A stretch of 64,000 bases of DNA, from positions 94,544 to 158,543 of the forward strand of contig NZ_JBHUEO010000121.1 in the NCBI RefSeq assembly GCF_042680885.1, in the 5' to 3' direction. Under the pieces are notes generated by a model, which did no database searches, was not told the DNA's origin, and worked only from the letters and a program-made list of their open reading frames with translations. Shown one piece after another: positions 33,759 through 43,605 of this stretch. Origin of the DNA: Siminovitchia sediminis. GTDB taxonomy: Bacteria > Bacillota > Bacilli > Bacillales > Bacillaceae_C. How positions within the stretch are numbered: the stretch's first letter is position 1; every line of letters starts with the position of its first letter. A program made the translations under genes and the position numbers.

Positions 33759-36062
33759 TTGTTAGCAGCTAAAAAGACAGAGATCAGCCTTAAATACGAT
33801 AAACCGATTAATATAACCAACTTTCGGTCAGCTATAGATATACAAGCAAATAATGAAACATTAACATATTCAGCCTTTTTAAGCAGATTGGTAAATATAA
33901 AAGTAACCAGGAATAAAGGTTCTGCCGGGGGTTTTGTAGGTGGATTTGTACAGAATGAGCGAACCAACAATAATACAAAGAGTCGGAGCATCGTAACCAT
34001 CGATATAGATACCGACAATCCACCCCAAAACCTTAATGTTTGGGCAGAGATTGAGGGGCGGGCTAATTTTGCTATCTCCCTGTATTCCACACACAGGCAC
34101 AGAATAAAAGGCCTAAGATACAGAGGTCTCATACCTTTAGCTAAAGAAATAGAGCCAAAACATTATGAAGAGGTTGCACGTTTTTTAGTTGATATTCTTG
34201 GGATAAATGACATTGGATTAGTAGTTGACGCTTCTTCATATGTTGTTTCGCAGCTTATGTACTATCCAACTTGTGAAAATCCAAATAACTATGAGTTTTA
34301 TTACCAAGATGCTCCCTTATTTGATGCTAGCTTGGTAGTTAAACAGAGTAAGAGTATACCAGAGTTTAAGAATGAAAAAAAGCAAGATCCGCGCGGAAAA
34401 GCAAACTGGATAGGGGCTTGGACTTCCGTATACTCGATTACTGATGTTTTGGACAATTTCTTGCACGATATATATGAACCATTTAGGAGTGACAGGTACA
34501 CATATATAAATGGAAGTACAAAAGGCGGTGTCGTCATTTATGACGATAATACATTTGCCTATAGCAATCATTCAACGGATCCTATTTCCGGTATGAATGT
34601 AAACAGCTTCGATTTATTTAGATTGCATAAATTTGGCCATTTGGACACAGAAGTAAAACATAAAAAAATAACAGATATGCCTTCTTATAAAGCTATGGTT
34701 GAGCATTGCAAACAGGATGTGAAGGTTAATGCCTTTTATAACGAGCATATTAGGAAAAGTGTGAAGGATGACTCCCGATTACACATCATAGATAATTCAA
34801 TCCAGGGTGTCCATCCGGGACAGTTCTTTAATGAAAAGACGTTTCTACATCATGAATTTGCATGCTTTTTAGTAAAGAAAGAAAATATTATTCAGCTTGA
34901 TGACCGGTTGCATGTATATATAAAAGGGAGATATGTAGCCGATGATAATTTGATTAAGCGTAAGATGATTAATATTATTCCAAAGTTGAAGGAAACACAG
35001 CTTAATGAAGTTATGGCGAGGCTAAAACTAATAGCGGAAGTGAAGGAGCATGCACCCACGCGCTATATCGGTGTAAAAAATGGCGTGTATGATCTAGAAA
35101 AAGATAGAATATTAAATCACAGCCCAGAATTTGTTATTACCAATCAGATTAACGCAAAATATGATCCTTCGGCTATGTGTGCGCATATTGATAATTTATT
35201 TTCAACGATAAGCGACAACAATTTGGAAATTGAACAGCTTTTAAAAGAAATGATTGGTTACACCTTGTTTAGAGAAAATTCATTTGAAAAATCTTTCATC
35301 CTAAAAGGTGAAGGCGGAAATGGAAAATCCACTCTGTTTAAAGCAATATATGCCTTTTTAGGTGATGAGAATATTTCAGCTATGTCTTTGTCTGAATTGC
35401 GAGAACGGTTCAATACAGGTATGTTACACGGCAAACTAGCAAACATTGGAGATGATATACCTTATACGTCAATTAAGGATACGTCAGTATTTAAAAAGTT
35501 AACAACGGGCGATCTGATCAAAGGCGAATATAAAGGTGAAAATCCATTCCAGTTTAGAAACTTTGCAAAGCTAATTTTTGCTACTAATCGGCTGCCGAGA
35601 CTATTTGATGGTTCACAGGGGTTAAAAGACAGGCTAGTGATTGTACCTCTAAATGCACGGATACGCAGAACTCACAAACAGGATCCATTCTTTGAACACA
35701 AAATTACAACTGAAGCGGCCCGAAGTTATTTGCTTAATATTGGTCTTGATGCACTAAAAAGACTGCTTGCCAGAGGGTATTTTACGCTTCCGAAAATAGT
35801 TCGAATTTCTTTACAAGAATTTGAGATTAGTAATAATCCAGTAATTGAGTGGCTGAATGAGTATTACGAGGATGGGAAGGACATCCATGGCATGCCTGTT
35901 TCTTCAGCTTACTCTGATTATGTGAATTTTTGTGAAAACAATCATTATAAACATATTTTGAGTAAAAAGGCACTTACAACAGAATTAGAGCAGTTGAGCT
36001 ATATATCCGGCAGAAAAACTGTAAATGGTAAAACTGCAAGAGTTTACCTAAAGAAGGTTTAG
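33759..36062 (+). CDS. P4/D5-type primase-helicase (replication protein)
   Basis: A 767-residue replication protein. The first third resembles a primase-polymerase-like domain, with the acidic pattern VTIDIDTDNPP near residue 87 and the Arg/His-rich YSTHRHRIKGLRYRGL. The last third is a superfamily-3 helicase of the D5/P4 kind: Walker A LKGEGGNGKSTLF (about residue 513-525), Walker B NIGDDIPY, and the sensor FATNRLPRLFD. The start is TTG 33759 with GGAGGAGG seven bases upstream. Such proteins start replication of satellites and phage-like elements at a nearby origin. The repeat region directly downstream is a good candidate. Confidence 0.88.
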   Translation: MLAAKKTEISLKYDKPINITNFRSAIDIQANNETLTYSAFLSRLVNIKVTRNKGSAGGFVGGFVQNERTNNNTKSRSIVTIDIDTDNPPQNLNVWAEIEGRANFAISLYSTHRHRIKGLRYRGLIPLAKEIEPKHYEEVARFLVDILGINDIGLVVDASSYVVSQLMYYPTCENPNNYEFYYQDAPLFDASLVVKQSKSIPEFKNEKKQDPRGKANWIGAWTSVYSITDVLDNFLHDIYEPFRSDRYTYINGSTKGGVVIYDDNTFAYSNHSTDPISGMNVNSFDLFRLHKFGHLDTEVKHKKITDMPSYKAMVEHCKQDVKVNAFYNEHIRKSVKDDSRLHIIDNSIQGVHPGQFFNEKTFLHHEFACFLVKKENIIQLDDRLHVYIKGRYVADDNLIKRKMINIIPKLKETQLNEVMARLKLIAEVKEHAPTRYIGVKNGVYDLEKDRILNHSPEFVITNQINAKYDPSAMCAHIDNLFSTISDNNLEIEQLLKEMIGYTLFRENSFEKSFILKGEGGNGKSTLFKAIYAFLGDENISAMSLSELRERFNTGMLHGKLANIGDDIPYTSIKDTSVFKKLTTGDLIKGEYKGENPFQFRNFAKLIFATNRLPRLFDGSQGLKDRLVIVPLNARIRRTHKQDPFFEHKITTEAARSYLLNIGLDALKRLLARGYFTLPKIVRISLQEFEISNNPVIEWLNEYYEDGKDIHGMPVSSAYSDYVNFCENNHYKHILSKKALTTELEQLSYISGRKTVNGKTARVYLKKV

Positions 36063-36067
36063 AAAGG

Positions 36068-36464
36068 TGGACAAATGTGGACAGTTCGAAGAGAATCTGT
36101 CCAAGCTAGTAATCTTGTTATGCCTGCTATGGGACCTTTTTGGACAAATGGACAGATCTTTATAACTCATATAGAAATTGATGAAAGTGAAATATTGTAT
36201 GTATTTTAAAAATCTTAGTTAGAGACAGAAAAACTGCCCAATCTGTCCATATTTGCCTTGAGACTTGATGTATCAAGGGTTTAGATATGGACATATGTAA
36301 ATAAGATCGTCTAAAACTTGTCGAAAACTTGTCCAAGCTATTGATTCATGGGTAATCTTGAGCTTGAAGAGCTTAGTAGGACTATACCGGCCAAGGCTTA
36401 GCGGCTATGTAGTCCATGTTACAGTTTAAGGCATTTATCTCATCGAAAAGGCGGATTTTGTCCA
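36068..36464. repeat. TGGACA/TGTCCA repeat cluster, candidate replication origin
   Basis: Directly behind the primase-helicase stop there are at least nine copies of TGGACA or its complement: 36068, 36078, 36098 (inverted), 36141, 36149, 36244 (inverted), 36288, 36330 (inverted) and 36459 (inverted). The longer unit TGTCCAAGCTA occurs twice, each followed by GTAATCTTG. No gene fits between 36063 and 36705. Iterons beside the primase gene are usual for P4-like and island replicons. Confidence 0.62.
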
Positions 36465-36705
36465 TTCAAAGATCGAAAGATATGACAAAAATATTGAGCA
36501 TTTTAGGCTTACACGTACCTTTATTTAAGAAAAGCGTACTCGAGTGTGTTATTTGACAAAATTTCAAGTTAAAAAAGTCTTATACATTTTTATCTGCAAA
36601 TCCAAAAATCTAGAGGATTGATAAGAATGTGGTTCTAAACTGTTAACAAGCAGCGCCAAGAAAACTACAAGAGTAGTTATGAAAATTATAAGAGGTGAAC
36701 AAACT

Positions 36706-37206
36706 ATGTTGAATATAAAAGAAAGAATTAAAAAAGATTTTCTTAACGATCCATTATTTTTGTTGTGTTCTCAAAAAGTAGAAAATAGCAATTTACTTTT
36801 TCCGGATTTCTTGAATGAGATGTACACAGATATTCATTGTAGGTACACCATAAAAGAGGCTGAAATATGGATAAACAGAAGTGGTTCTGCTTTAAAGCAT
36901 TATGTAAAAGAACTTCGTGGCTATATAAATGCTTTCAAGGAAGGAAATCGCTACAAGTTATACTATCAGGATGTTTATAAACTATTTTTGATTAATATGT
37001 TAATAAAAAAATTTAAAAAAGAATTAAAGGATGTTAAATCCGAATTAAATAATTCAGCAGGTACAGAGTCCAAGCAGCATTTTTTTGAGGACAATAAGCT
37101 AGTTGCAAAAGTAAAAAAACTCGAAAAAAGAGTAAACCAGTTAGAAGAAGAAAAAAAGAGCAAAATAGAAAAGCAAGAGATAATAGTACTAAAGCTGATC
37201 TATTAG
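36706..37206 (+). CDS. helix-turn-helix plus coiled-coil protein of unknown role
   Basis: A 166-residue protein. Residues 40-75 (YTIKEAEIWINRSGSALKHY) look like a MerR-type helix-turn-helix. The C-terminal third is a Lys/Glu-rich coiled coil (LVAKVKKLEKRVNQLEEEKK). ATG 36706 is preferred because AGAGGTG stands eight bases upstream; an earlier in-frame ATG at 36679 lacks one. Proteins of this build occur on Gram-positive plasmids and islands, where they bind DNA in segregation or replication. It follows the candidate origin, which fits, but no named family is assigned. Confidence 0.6.
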   Translation: MLNIKERIKKDFLNDPLFLLCSQKVENSNLLFPDFLNEMYTDIHCRYTIKEAEIWINRSGSALKHYVKELRGYINAFKEGNRYKLYYQDVYKLFLINMLIKKFKKELKDVKSELNNSAGTESKQHFFEDNKLVAKVKKLEKRVNQLEEEKKSKIEKQEIIVLKLIY

Positions 37207-37484
37207 TCTATACAGTTTCCAAATTAATCAAATGCAAGGTTTTAATGCTATCAATTTGATAATTGATACCAAGAGCGTGTTTGCTTTATTATATAATGAA
37301 AGTAAATATTCTTAGATTTGTTTCATGCTAAATTGAATATTATAAATGGTCCTAACAAGAGAAGTACTGTGGTAACGTTATAAGCAAATGGTTAAAGTGC
37401 TGTCCGCATGACAAGGCTATGTACTATAAAAACTAATTCTTAATAACGCAATGTAAATATAATGACAGGAGGAGGGACATTTTC

Positions 37485-37646
37485 ATGGTATCAGAAGGCA
37501 ATAAAAGTATTGAAAATAACGAAAAAAGCAAGCCGAGATACGGAACAGGCCTATTCATGACTTCCAAGTGGATTCCTCCCCATAGAAGGATGCTTAACAA
37601 GACTTTTTCCAAGATATTTAAAAAACTACCGAAGCCCTGGAAGTAA
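37485..37646 (+). CDS. small 53-residue basic protein
   Basis: A short frame behind a strong GGAGGAGGG site, starting MVSEGNKSIENNEK and continuing with RYGTGLFMTSKWIPPHRRML and a basic end (KKLPKPWK). There is no signal or membrane segment. The ordered, Trp- and Arg-containing C-terminal half and good ribosome site argue for a real gene. No family is recognised. It stands alone between the coiled-coil protein and the insertion-sequence remnant. Confidence 0.55.
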   Translation: MVSEGNKSIENNEKSKPRYGTGLFMTSKWIPPHRRMLNKTFSKIFKKLPKPWK

Positions 37647-37738
37647 CCTTTGTATAAGATCCGAACTATAATCCAAGATTTTTCATTTAGAGTTTGGGTT
37701 TGTTAAATAAAGTGTGTAAGTCCACTTATCAATGTATT

Positions 37739-38047
37739 TTAATACACTATCTTTAAGCTCGTGTTGAAGGAGGAATTGGTTTCTGACCATGGCCGAGTTT
37801 TGGATAGGGCCACCATCCCGCTCTTTGTTTTTAGTTCCTTAATGCTCAAATATAATACTTTTAACAGGGCATTCTCATTGGGGAATGCCCTTTTTTTTGT
37901 CACTTTTCTAAAACTAGAATGAATGCTTTCCACGGCGTTAGTGGTATATGATTTTTCGAAAAACACGCCATAGTTAAAGAGCTGTTTGACGTGGTGGAAA
38001 TTCCTCACCCATACGTCAATGGCTCCTGGATAGGCTGTCAAAGGCAC
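37739..38047 (-). pseudogene. IS256-family transposase, C-terminal fragment
   Basis: The minus strand keeps about 100 codons of an IS256/mutator transposase: YPGAIDVWVRNFHHVKQLFN, then YTTNAVESIHSSFRKVTKKR, then FPNENALLKVLYLSIKEL. The catalytic Glu region of this family lies close to the TTNA.ES motif; the first two catalytic Asp are missing. No terminal inverted repeats were found. A more decayed relative lies outside the element at 3870-4090. Confidence 0.85.
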
Positions 38048-38159
38048 TATGGCAAGCCTTCAGACTCGGGGCGCTATATACCTTTCTTAATGAATCTAAA
38101 GAATACAGTTAAATATGCATTAGAGCCAAAAACCATAATTTTTTAGGAAAACTGTTTAT

Positions 38160-38218
38160 GGTGTCGGGATTAAGGTGTCGGTTTAACGGGGCACCTTGAC
38201 TGCGACACCGAGGTGTCG
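38160..38218. repeat. GGTGTCG repeats, three direct and one inverted
   Basis: GGTGTCG at 38160, 38174 and 38212 with CGACACC at 38203. AAGGTG (38173) also faces CACCTT within this block. It lies 240 bases before the Replic_Relax gene in a gap (38048-38454) with no other gene. It is a candidate nick or binding site for that protein. Confidence 0.5.
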
Positions 38219-38454
38219 ATGGATATGACAGAAAGTATTGAAATGGAGAGGGTTTTTTCTCTTCATTTTTTTATTTAGGTCGAGACTAAATATACTTTCT
38301 ACAAAGCATTAAAATTCAAAACAATTAAAGCTATAGTACTCTCAAGGGCTCTTTAAATTCATTCATTTTTAGAGGGAAATTGATTAGCTTTATTTTATTA
38401 TCCAGTATTTATTATGGGAAAATCCAAATACTTAAATACGAAGGTGGTAATTTA

Positions 38455-39969
38455 ATGTTTCCGAGCACTACTGATATTAAAATAATTAATAATTTAAACA
38501 TGAGTGGGGTTTACTTAAAAAAAGTGGATATGGACCTTTTATTGTTCCTCTATGAACAAAAAATGTTATCAACAGAACAGCTGTATAGATTTCATGTTCT
38601 AATTCAACCAATAGACAGAAAGCGAATATCCAGGAAATTAACTAAATTCGAAAAGAACGGACTTGTAGTTAAAAATTCACATGTCTTGTACAAGCGTGCA
38701 GGGTTAAAATTAAATATGTTTCGCTTAGGGTTAGCGGGCCTGCGTTTACTTAGTCGTTTTGGTCTTATTGAGGAAGGACAAACTACTCCAAGACTCCATC
38801 GCAACATTGACCATTACATCGGAATTAAGCATGTCCTGTTAGATGTTATTGAGATTGAGAAGGATAGAGTAGGAACAATTTTAGCAGAAGGAGGGAAGTT
38901 TAAATTTTGGTTTCAAGAAGAAGAATCTCAGGCTTTTTTTGACACAAACTTAAAAGTGAAGCTTTATCCAAAATTAAAAAAAGAAGAAAGCCAAAGTGAT
39001 TTACAATCCATAAGTGATTATAAAAATAAAATAAAGGAGAGAATACCTGCGTTTTCAAAAAAAGATATCTTAATCAGTATAGCTCCGCCTAATTTTCCAT
39101 TATATAGAAAGGATGAAAACGGATATCATTTATTGCCGGATTGGACATTACTTATGAACAAACATGTTTTTCATGTGGAAGTAGATGCTAGCACAGAACG
39201 GATCTCTAGCAGTTCGATAGATGGGGTTACAAGTATTGAATCCAAATTTTTCAGATATATCTTTATAGCGAAGATGGAACCAAATAAAATTCATAATGTC
39301 TTATTTGTCAGCCTTGACGATTCCACCTCTTTGAGAAAAAACTATGGAACCAAGGATATAAGGATTGGAAATCTCAAAAGAGAAATTGCTAGATTAAAAG
39401 AAGTCTTTCAACCAAATCTCAATGTTTTCTTTTTACGACTAGAACGGGTTAAAGAGCTTTGGCCGTTTCTTATCGAAAAAGCCACCGGTGCGTATGATGA
39501 AGAAAAACTCTCAAAAATAGTTGAGGTCTCATTGGATCTTAATAGAAACCATTTTCCTTTCGATGTGAGGTTCATAAACACTCAAAGTGAACTTGAAAAA
39601 ATCATCCTAAATCCACGAGGATTTAATTATCCCGTCGAGCAGCTTTATATTCTTAAAAAGCGGATGGATATAGAATCTTTAAATTTACCATCAAAACAGC
39701 TGCTAATACCAATTTTTATGCTGGAAGGAGATATGTATGGTCATGAATTGATTACTTACTATTCTCAACGGATTGCAGCTGGTTCTTTGCCTGTGAATAC
39801 AAAAGTGCTGGCCGTTTATTATTCAAAAAAATCAATGCTAGAAGATGTATTAAGGCAAGACACTGTGTTCCAGCATGTTTTACTGGTTAATATTGAAGAA
39901 ATTCAATGGTTTAGAGAACCCGCTAAAATTTATAGTAGCAAAGGGAAGAAGCTCTTAACCTTTGAATAA
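38455..39969 (+). CDS. replication-relaxation (Replic_Relax) family protein
   Basis: A 504-residue protein resembling the Replic_Relax family of Gram-positive plasmids and integrative elements. It opens with a winged-helix segment (LLLFLYEQKMLSTEQLYRFH, then RISRKLTKFEKNGLVVK), as expected. The centre has LLPDWTLLMNKHVFHVEVDAST, matching the family's conserved D..L......F.VE.D pattern that resembles a nuclease core. ATG 38455 has AAGGTGG seven bases upstream; an in-frame ATG at 38380 lacks a site. The family is associated with plasmid replication or mobilisation, but the biochemistry is poorly defined. Repeats at 38160-38218 might be its target. Confidence 0.72.
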   Translation: MFPSTTDIKIINNLNMSGVYLKKVDMDLLLFLYEQKMLSTEQLYRFHVLIQPIDRKRISRKLTKFEKNGLVVKNSHVLYKRAGLKLNMFRLGLAGLRLLSRFGLIEEGQTTPRLHRNIDHYIGIKHVLLDVIEIEKDRVGTILAEGGKFKFWFQEEESQAFFDTNLKVKLYPKLKKEESQSDLQSISDYKNKIKERIPAFSKKDILISIAPPNFPLYRKDENGYHLLPDWTLLMNKHVFHVEVDASTERISSSSIDGVTSIESKFFRYIFIAKMEPNKIHNVLFVSLDDSTSLRKNYGTKDIRIGNLKREIARLKEVFQPNLNVFFLRLERVKELWPFLIEKATGAYDEEKLSKIVEVSLDLNRNHFPFDVRFINTQSELEKIILNPRGFNYPVEQLYILKKRMDIESLNLPSKQLLIPIFMLEGDMYGHELITYYSQRIAAGSLPVNTKVLAVYYSKKSMLEDVLRQDTVFQHVLLVNIEEIQWFREPAKIYSSKGKKLLTFE

Positions 39970-40119
39970 TTGCAGTCCAACAAACAGGGAACGCTTCTTA
40001 ATTTTCCTAACTTTAAAATAATATCAAAGCAATAAGAGGATATATGCTCATAATGAACTGAACATACTATCCTCTTATTAGTTAGCCTATTTAACTAAAG
40101 TAAATTGTTTCTCTTTTAT

Positions 40120-40470
40120 TTATTGAATAGTACCTAAATATTCGGATTTTCTTTCGTTTTTCTCCCTCTTAAACAAAGAGCGGATTAATATTATCACGAA
40201 TAAGAACGTCCATATGGCAATGATTATGATAATGCCAAAGGTTATTAACGATAAGCCAAATATAAAAGTTGCAAAGAAGTCCAGTTCACCACGTGCGTTT
40301 AATAATCCCAACCGTCCAAAGAGGTCTACCACACCAATGGTGGAGAGAAACGACATAATAGGCTCAAAGAAAATACCAAACAAAATAAAAGATAGTAAGA
40401 AAACAAAACCTGGTACACCGGAATCTTTTCCTGTTTTATACATATGTCCCATACTTAATAACTCCCACAT
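40120..40470 (-). CDS. small integral membrane protein, unknown
   Basis: A 116-residue protein with three likely membrane helices (VPGFVFLLSFILFGIFFEP, the FATFIFGLSLITFG stretch, and the following IIIIIAIWTFLFVIILI) and a basic C-terminal tail (RSLFKREKNERK). AAGGAGG precedes the ATG by eight bases. It is transcribed opposite to its neighbours. No family is recognised. Confidence 0.6.
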   Translation of the reverse strand: MWELLSMGHMYKTGKDSGVPGFVFLLSFILFGIFFEPIMSFLSTIGVVDLFGRLGLLNARGELDFFATFIFGLSLITFGIIIIIAIWTFLFVIILIRSLFKREKNERKSEYLGTIQ

Positions 40471-40804
40471 ACTTAAAACCTCCTTAGTTCAATTGAACTA
40501 TACTTCTCCACATAATCAAAAATCCCTTTTTTTTAAGGGAATGTTAACGCTTGAATTGGGAACCTATGTTCCTTTATAATAAATAAAAACAAATGTTCGT
40601 CGTGGGAAATATAAATGGTTTCTTAAAAATTGCAACAGGGATGCAGGCAGAGGCCTGAAATGATTTACATTATTAATGATAGTTAGCTGTTCCTACGTAT
40701 TACCAAAGTATTACTGTTTCTTAAACATCAAAAGTCTACTGCATCTCCAGGAGGAAATTCTACATCTTTAACCTGTCAAATAGAAGACAAAGGAGGGAAA
40801 CTTG
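40471..40804. other. gap without a recognised gene
   Basis: AT-rich spacer between divergent genes. It must contain the promoters of both, but no clear -35/-10 pair or repeat stands out. Confidence 0.3.
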
Positions 40805-41140
40805 ATGGATATAAAAGATCGCGGGACTAAAAAATGGACAGCAATGATGCTCCCGGAACACGTCAAGATGCTGAAGGAATTAAAAGTGGATTATGAACTA
40901 GTCATAAAGCCGCAGCTAGATGAACAAGGTTGGGAGCAGATCAATGAGACATTATATATTGCAATAGAATACAACCTGTCAATTATTTTTACACTGTGGA
41001 TAGATGGGTTTTTAAAAAAAATTGAGGGTGCTGTCCACTTTATCGATGAGATCAATAAGCTGGTTCATGTTGTAGATATAAGAGGAGATGTACATAAAAT
41101 CAGATTTGATGTAATAACAGAAGTCGAATATAAGAATTAG
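40805..41140 (+). CDS. YolD-like protein
   Basis: A 111-residue YolD-family protein. The family motif DRGTKKWTAMMLPEHVKMLKE lies at the start, followed by a beta-rich half ending IRFDVITEVEYKN. YolD-like proteins are common on Bacillus phages and plasmids, often beside a Y-family polymerase (UvrX/YqjW) and are suspected to assist it; no polymerase gene is present here. GGAGGG stands seven bases before ATG 40805; a TTG at 40802 is the alternative start. Confidence 0.85.
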   Translation: MDIKDRGTKKWTAMMLPEHVKMLKELKVDYELVIKPQLDEQGWEQINETLYIAIEYNLSIIFTLWIDGFLKKIEGAVHFIDEINKLVHVVDIRGDVHKIRFDVITEVEYKN

Positions 41141-41304
41141 CTGAAAAATATAAAACGGGTTTTGATGAGCCAATTTAAATCGAACCCGAATTGGGGGGAT
41201 AAACCATTCTTCTTGAGAGAAGGCCTTTTGTTTGACTTTTCTTGCAATTACTAGATCCCTGTCTTAGGATATGTATATAGGAATAATTACAGGGGGAAGA
41301 AGTC

Positions 41305-41650
41305 ATGTTGAAAAGAAATAGATTGGTTTATTCTGTAACGGCCATGGCCCTATCCGCAGTGAAGAACCATCCGATGACGGTGGCGATTCCAAACAACGTT
41401 TGGTATACCATTATTAGTACATGCAACACTAGACCCTTCCTCTGTAAACAACGAGTCCGTGTTTGTTTTAGACAGTCAGAATAAAAAAGTACCAATCCAG
41501 ATAGGGCTCGTTAACAATAAGATTAACGTGGCTTCTGATTCAGCATGGAAGAGTGGAGAGTCTTATATTATCTACCTTGATAACTCCATCAAGTTAACCA
41601 GTGGGAAAAATGTTGCAACTCCAGTTAAATATTCCTTTAGCGTAAGATAA
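41305..41650 (+). pseudogene. decayed secreted protein with SbsA-type Ig-like domain
   Basis: An ATG at 41305, behind AGGGGGAAG, opens a short signal-peptide-like frame (MLKRNRLVYSVTAMALSAV). After a frame break the reading continues as TLDPSSVNNESVFVLDSQNK, then VASDSAWKSGESYIIYLDN, then SGKNVATPVKYSFSV. This is the pattern of SbsA-like Ig domains (Big_5) in Bacillus surface proteins. It is an internally deleted relic. It ends at 41650. Confidence 0.62.
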
Positions 41651-41893
41651 TCGGGGAGCTATTATCCAAGTCTGTAATATTTCAGAAAGATGTGGTTTTT
41701 GCCATATCTCATTCTTTTAACTTCATCCTTAAACTTCAGAACAATTAGTACGTCCTAGATTTTTTAGTATTCTGTTTATAGAGTTGAACAAAACATTTCA
41801 TATACTTATTGAAAATGAGATATGAATAAGAAACAAGCAAAAAAATATAAAAATAAGTCTAAATCTCTCAATAATTAGTAAGGGGACTGTCTT

Positions 41894-42568
41894 ATGAAAA
41901 AGCTTACAGGAATTATTGTTAGCGGATTGTTCGTTGTTTTTTTGGCCGGACTGGTGCTCATTATAAACAATTCTGGTGCAAATGAAAAAAAGGATGAAAC
42001 TGAGGGAAACAATCCGGCTGCAGGTAAAAAAATTGAGGCCAAGAATAACTTGACTGAAGGAAATATGGAAACAGAGGATGAAGAAGCATCGGCGAATGAT
42101 GGTAAATCTGATCCTTCTAAAATTGAGTCAAAGAATACCATTAAACCAAATAATGTAAAACCTAAAGATAAAACAGTATTAGAAGCTTCAAGGATAGAAC
42201 AAAAAGTGGCGGTTCAAGCTCAGGAAAAAAGCGATAAAACGGAAGAGCAAGATGAGAAAACAAAAACTATGAGAAATTCATTCAATAATAAAGTAGCCCA
42301 AAAGACACCAACACCAGAAAAGCCTAAGTCAAGTGCTACACCGCAACCGACAAAACCAGCATCTAAGCCCGCACCACAAATAACAAAGCCAACACCGCAG
42401 CCGACAAAGCCAGCTCCAAAACCGGCACCTAAGCCAACGTCACAACCAGCACATAAACCAACACCTAAGTCGCCAACAGGTGACTGGTATTTAGATGGAG
42501 AAAAAGAAAGCCGAAAATTGGATAGAGAGGTTATTGTAATAGATGGCGGCGTGCTATTTGATGATTAA
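41894..42568 (+). CDS. membrane-anchored Pro/Lys-rich protein
   Basis: A 224-residue protein with one N-terminal membrane segment (GIIVSGLFVVFLAGLVLII), and the rest outside and highly polar. The middle is Glu/Lys/Asn-rich; residues 140-195 are low-complexity repeats of the type PTPQPTKPAPKPAPKP, as in wall-spanning stalks. The end (GDWYLDGEKESRKLDREVIV) is a short ordered cap. No AGGAGG is obvious; AAGGGGA lies before the ATG. It may span the wall or interact with it. No named family. Confidence 0.65.
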   Translation: MKKLTGIIVSGLFVVFLAGLVLIINNSGANEKKDETEGNNPAAGKKIEAKNNLTEGNMETEDEEASANDGKSDPSKIESKNTIKPNNVKPKDKTVLEASRIEQKVAVQAQEKSDKTEEQDEKTKTMRNSFNNKVAQKTPTPEKPKSSATPQPTKPASKPAPQITKPTPQPTKPAPKPAPKPTSQPAHKPTPKSPTGDWYLDGEKESRKLDREVIVIDGGVLFDD

Positions 42569-42699
42569 CTGATGAACAAGTAGGGGAAAAATAGCTTTTA
42601 TTCCGACTTTGTTCATGAATTATACGTTTTTTAAACTTTGGCATAAGAGGATATTAAATGATTGGGCCCCCAAGCCAAAAACTGTTATGCAAATGGGAA

Positions 42700-42736
42700 A
42701 GCCGCTCCTCATATTTGAGGCAGCGGCTCTTCTTGC
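42700..42736 (+). terminator. hairpin, probable terminator
   Basis: AGCCGCTCCTC pairs with GAGGCAGCGGCT, then CTTCTT. The rest of 42569-42999 shows no gene, only a scrap reading REAAEDLAHRSGRLIDFIVA near 42915-42975. Confidence 0.6.
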
Positions 42737-42999
42737 CTATTTGAAATATACCAAAACGCCATGTTTCGCCAACATGAATTAAATTTGATTTTAAATTAGC
42801 TTATTATCGTATCCGGTATCTATTACCTATAAACGCAAAGTTGAAAGCTGTTAAACGCTTCTGAAATCCTTTTATCAAAGGAATTGGCCTTTATTATTTG
42901 CCTGAGGAAAAGAGAGGCTGCAGAAGATTTAGCTCATCGTTCCGGCCGCCTTATAGACTTTATAGTCGCCCCTCCCTTAGATGCCCAAAAATTTCCTGG

Positions 43000-43329
43000 T
43001 TAATAGCGAGTGAGAGACTGTTTTCTGCGGTTGGGACGTGTCCTTTTCAAATATAGGGAACGTATCCACTTATGTAAATCATCCCCTTTATTTGGAGTAG
43101 AGGTCAATGCCTGCTTCACAATGTCAGCTGTTATCGGTTTGATTTCAAAAAAATTTCCACGCTGATTTAGGTTTAGGGCTGTCTTTTCAATGCTCCCTTG
43201 TAGAGCATACTCGAATACGACATACTGTTCAAACGTTTTAGGTTGGTAGTGTTCAATCAGATTGACGTATTCTTGCAAAATGTCCCGGTCTTTTTTTGCT
43301 TGTGCAAGTGTTCTGAAATTTTTTAGCAA
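43000..43329 (-). CDS. uncharacterised 109-residue helical protein
   Basis: A soluble, mostly helical protein with a basic end (LKRTRPNRRKQSLTRY). TTG 43329 is preferred as start because AAGGAG stands ten bases upstream; an ATG eight codons earlier has no site of its own. A segment around residues 42-75 (YALQGSIEKTALNLNQRG, then PITADIVKQAL) could be a helix-turn-helix, so a DNA-binding role is possible. No family is recognised. It diverges from the serine recombinase. Confidence 0.55.
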   Translation of the reverse strand: MLKNFRTLAQAKKDRDILQEYVNLIEHYQPKTFEQYVVFEYALQGSIEKTALNLNQRGNFFEIKPITADIVKQALTSTPNKGDDLHKWIRSLYLKRTRPNRRKQSLTRY

Positions 43330-43605
43330 CTCATCCCCGCTCCTTATTTTCATTTAATTCAAACAATACTGCATAGTCTTTAAAAAGGCAAATGTTCCCG
43401 TTTTGGAAATGCATTTTATTGGTTAAATAACGCCGAAATCCAGTTATGATATTACACTATTATCGTAACCTATTTGTTCTGTGTTTGAATAGAGTACACC
43501 CTAACGATACATTAATAAACATTGATTCATAAAGGTTTTATGTGTACGATTAGACTTGTATTATAATTGTTTTGCAATATGCATAAAGAGGTGACTTTGC
43601 AAGCA

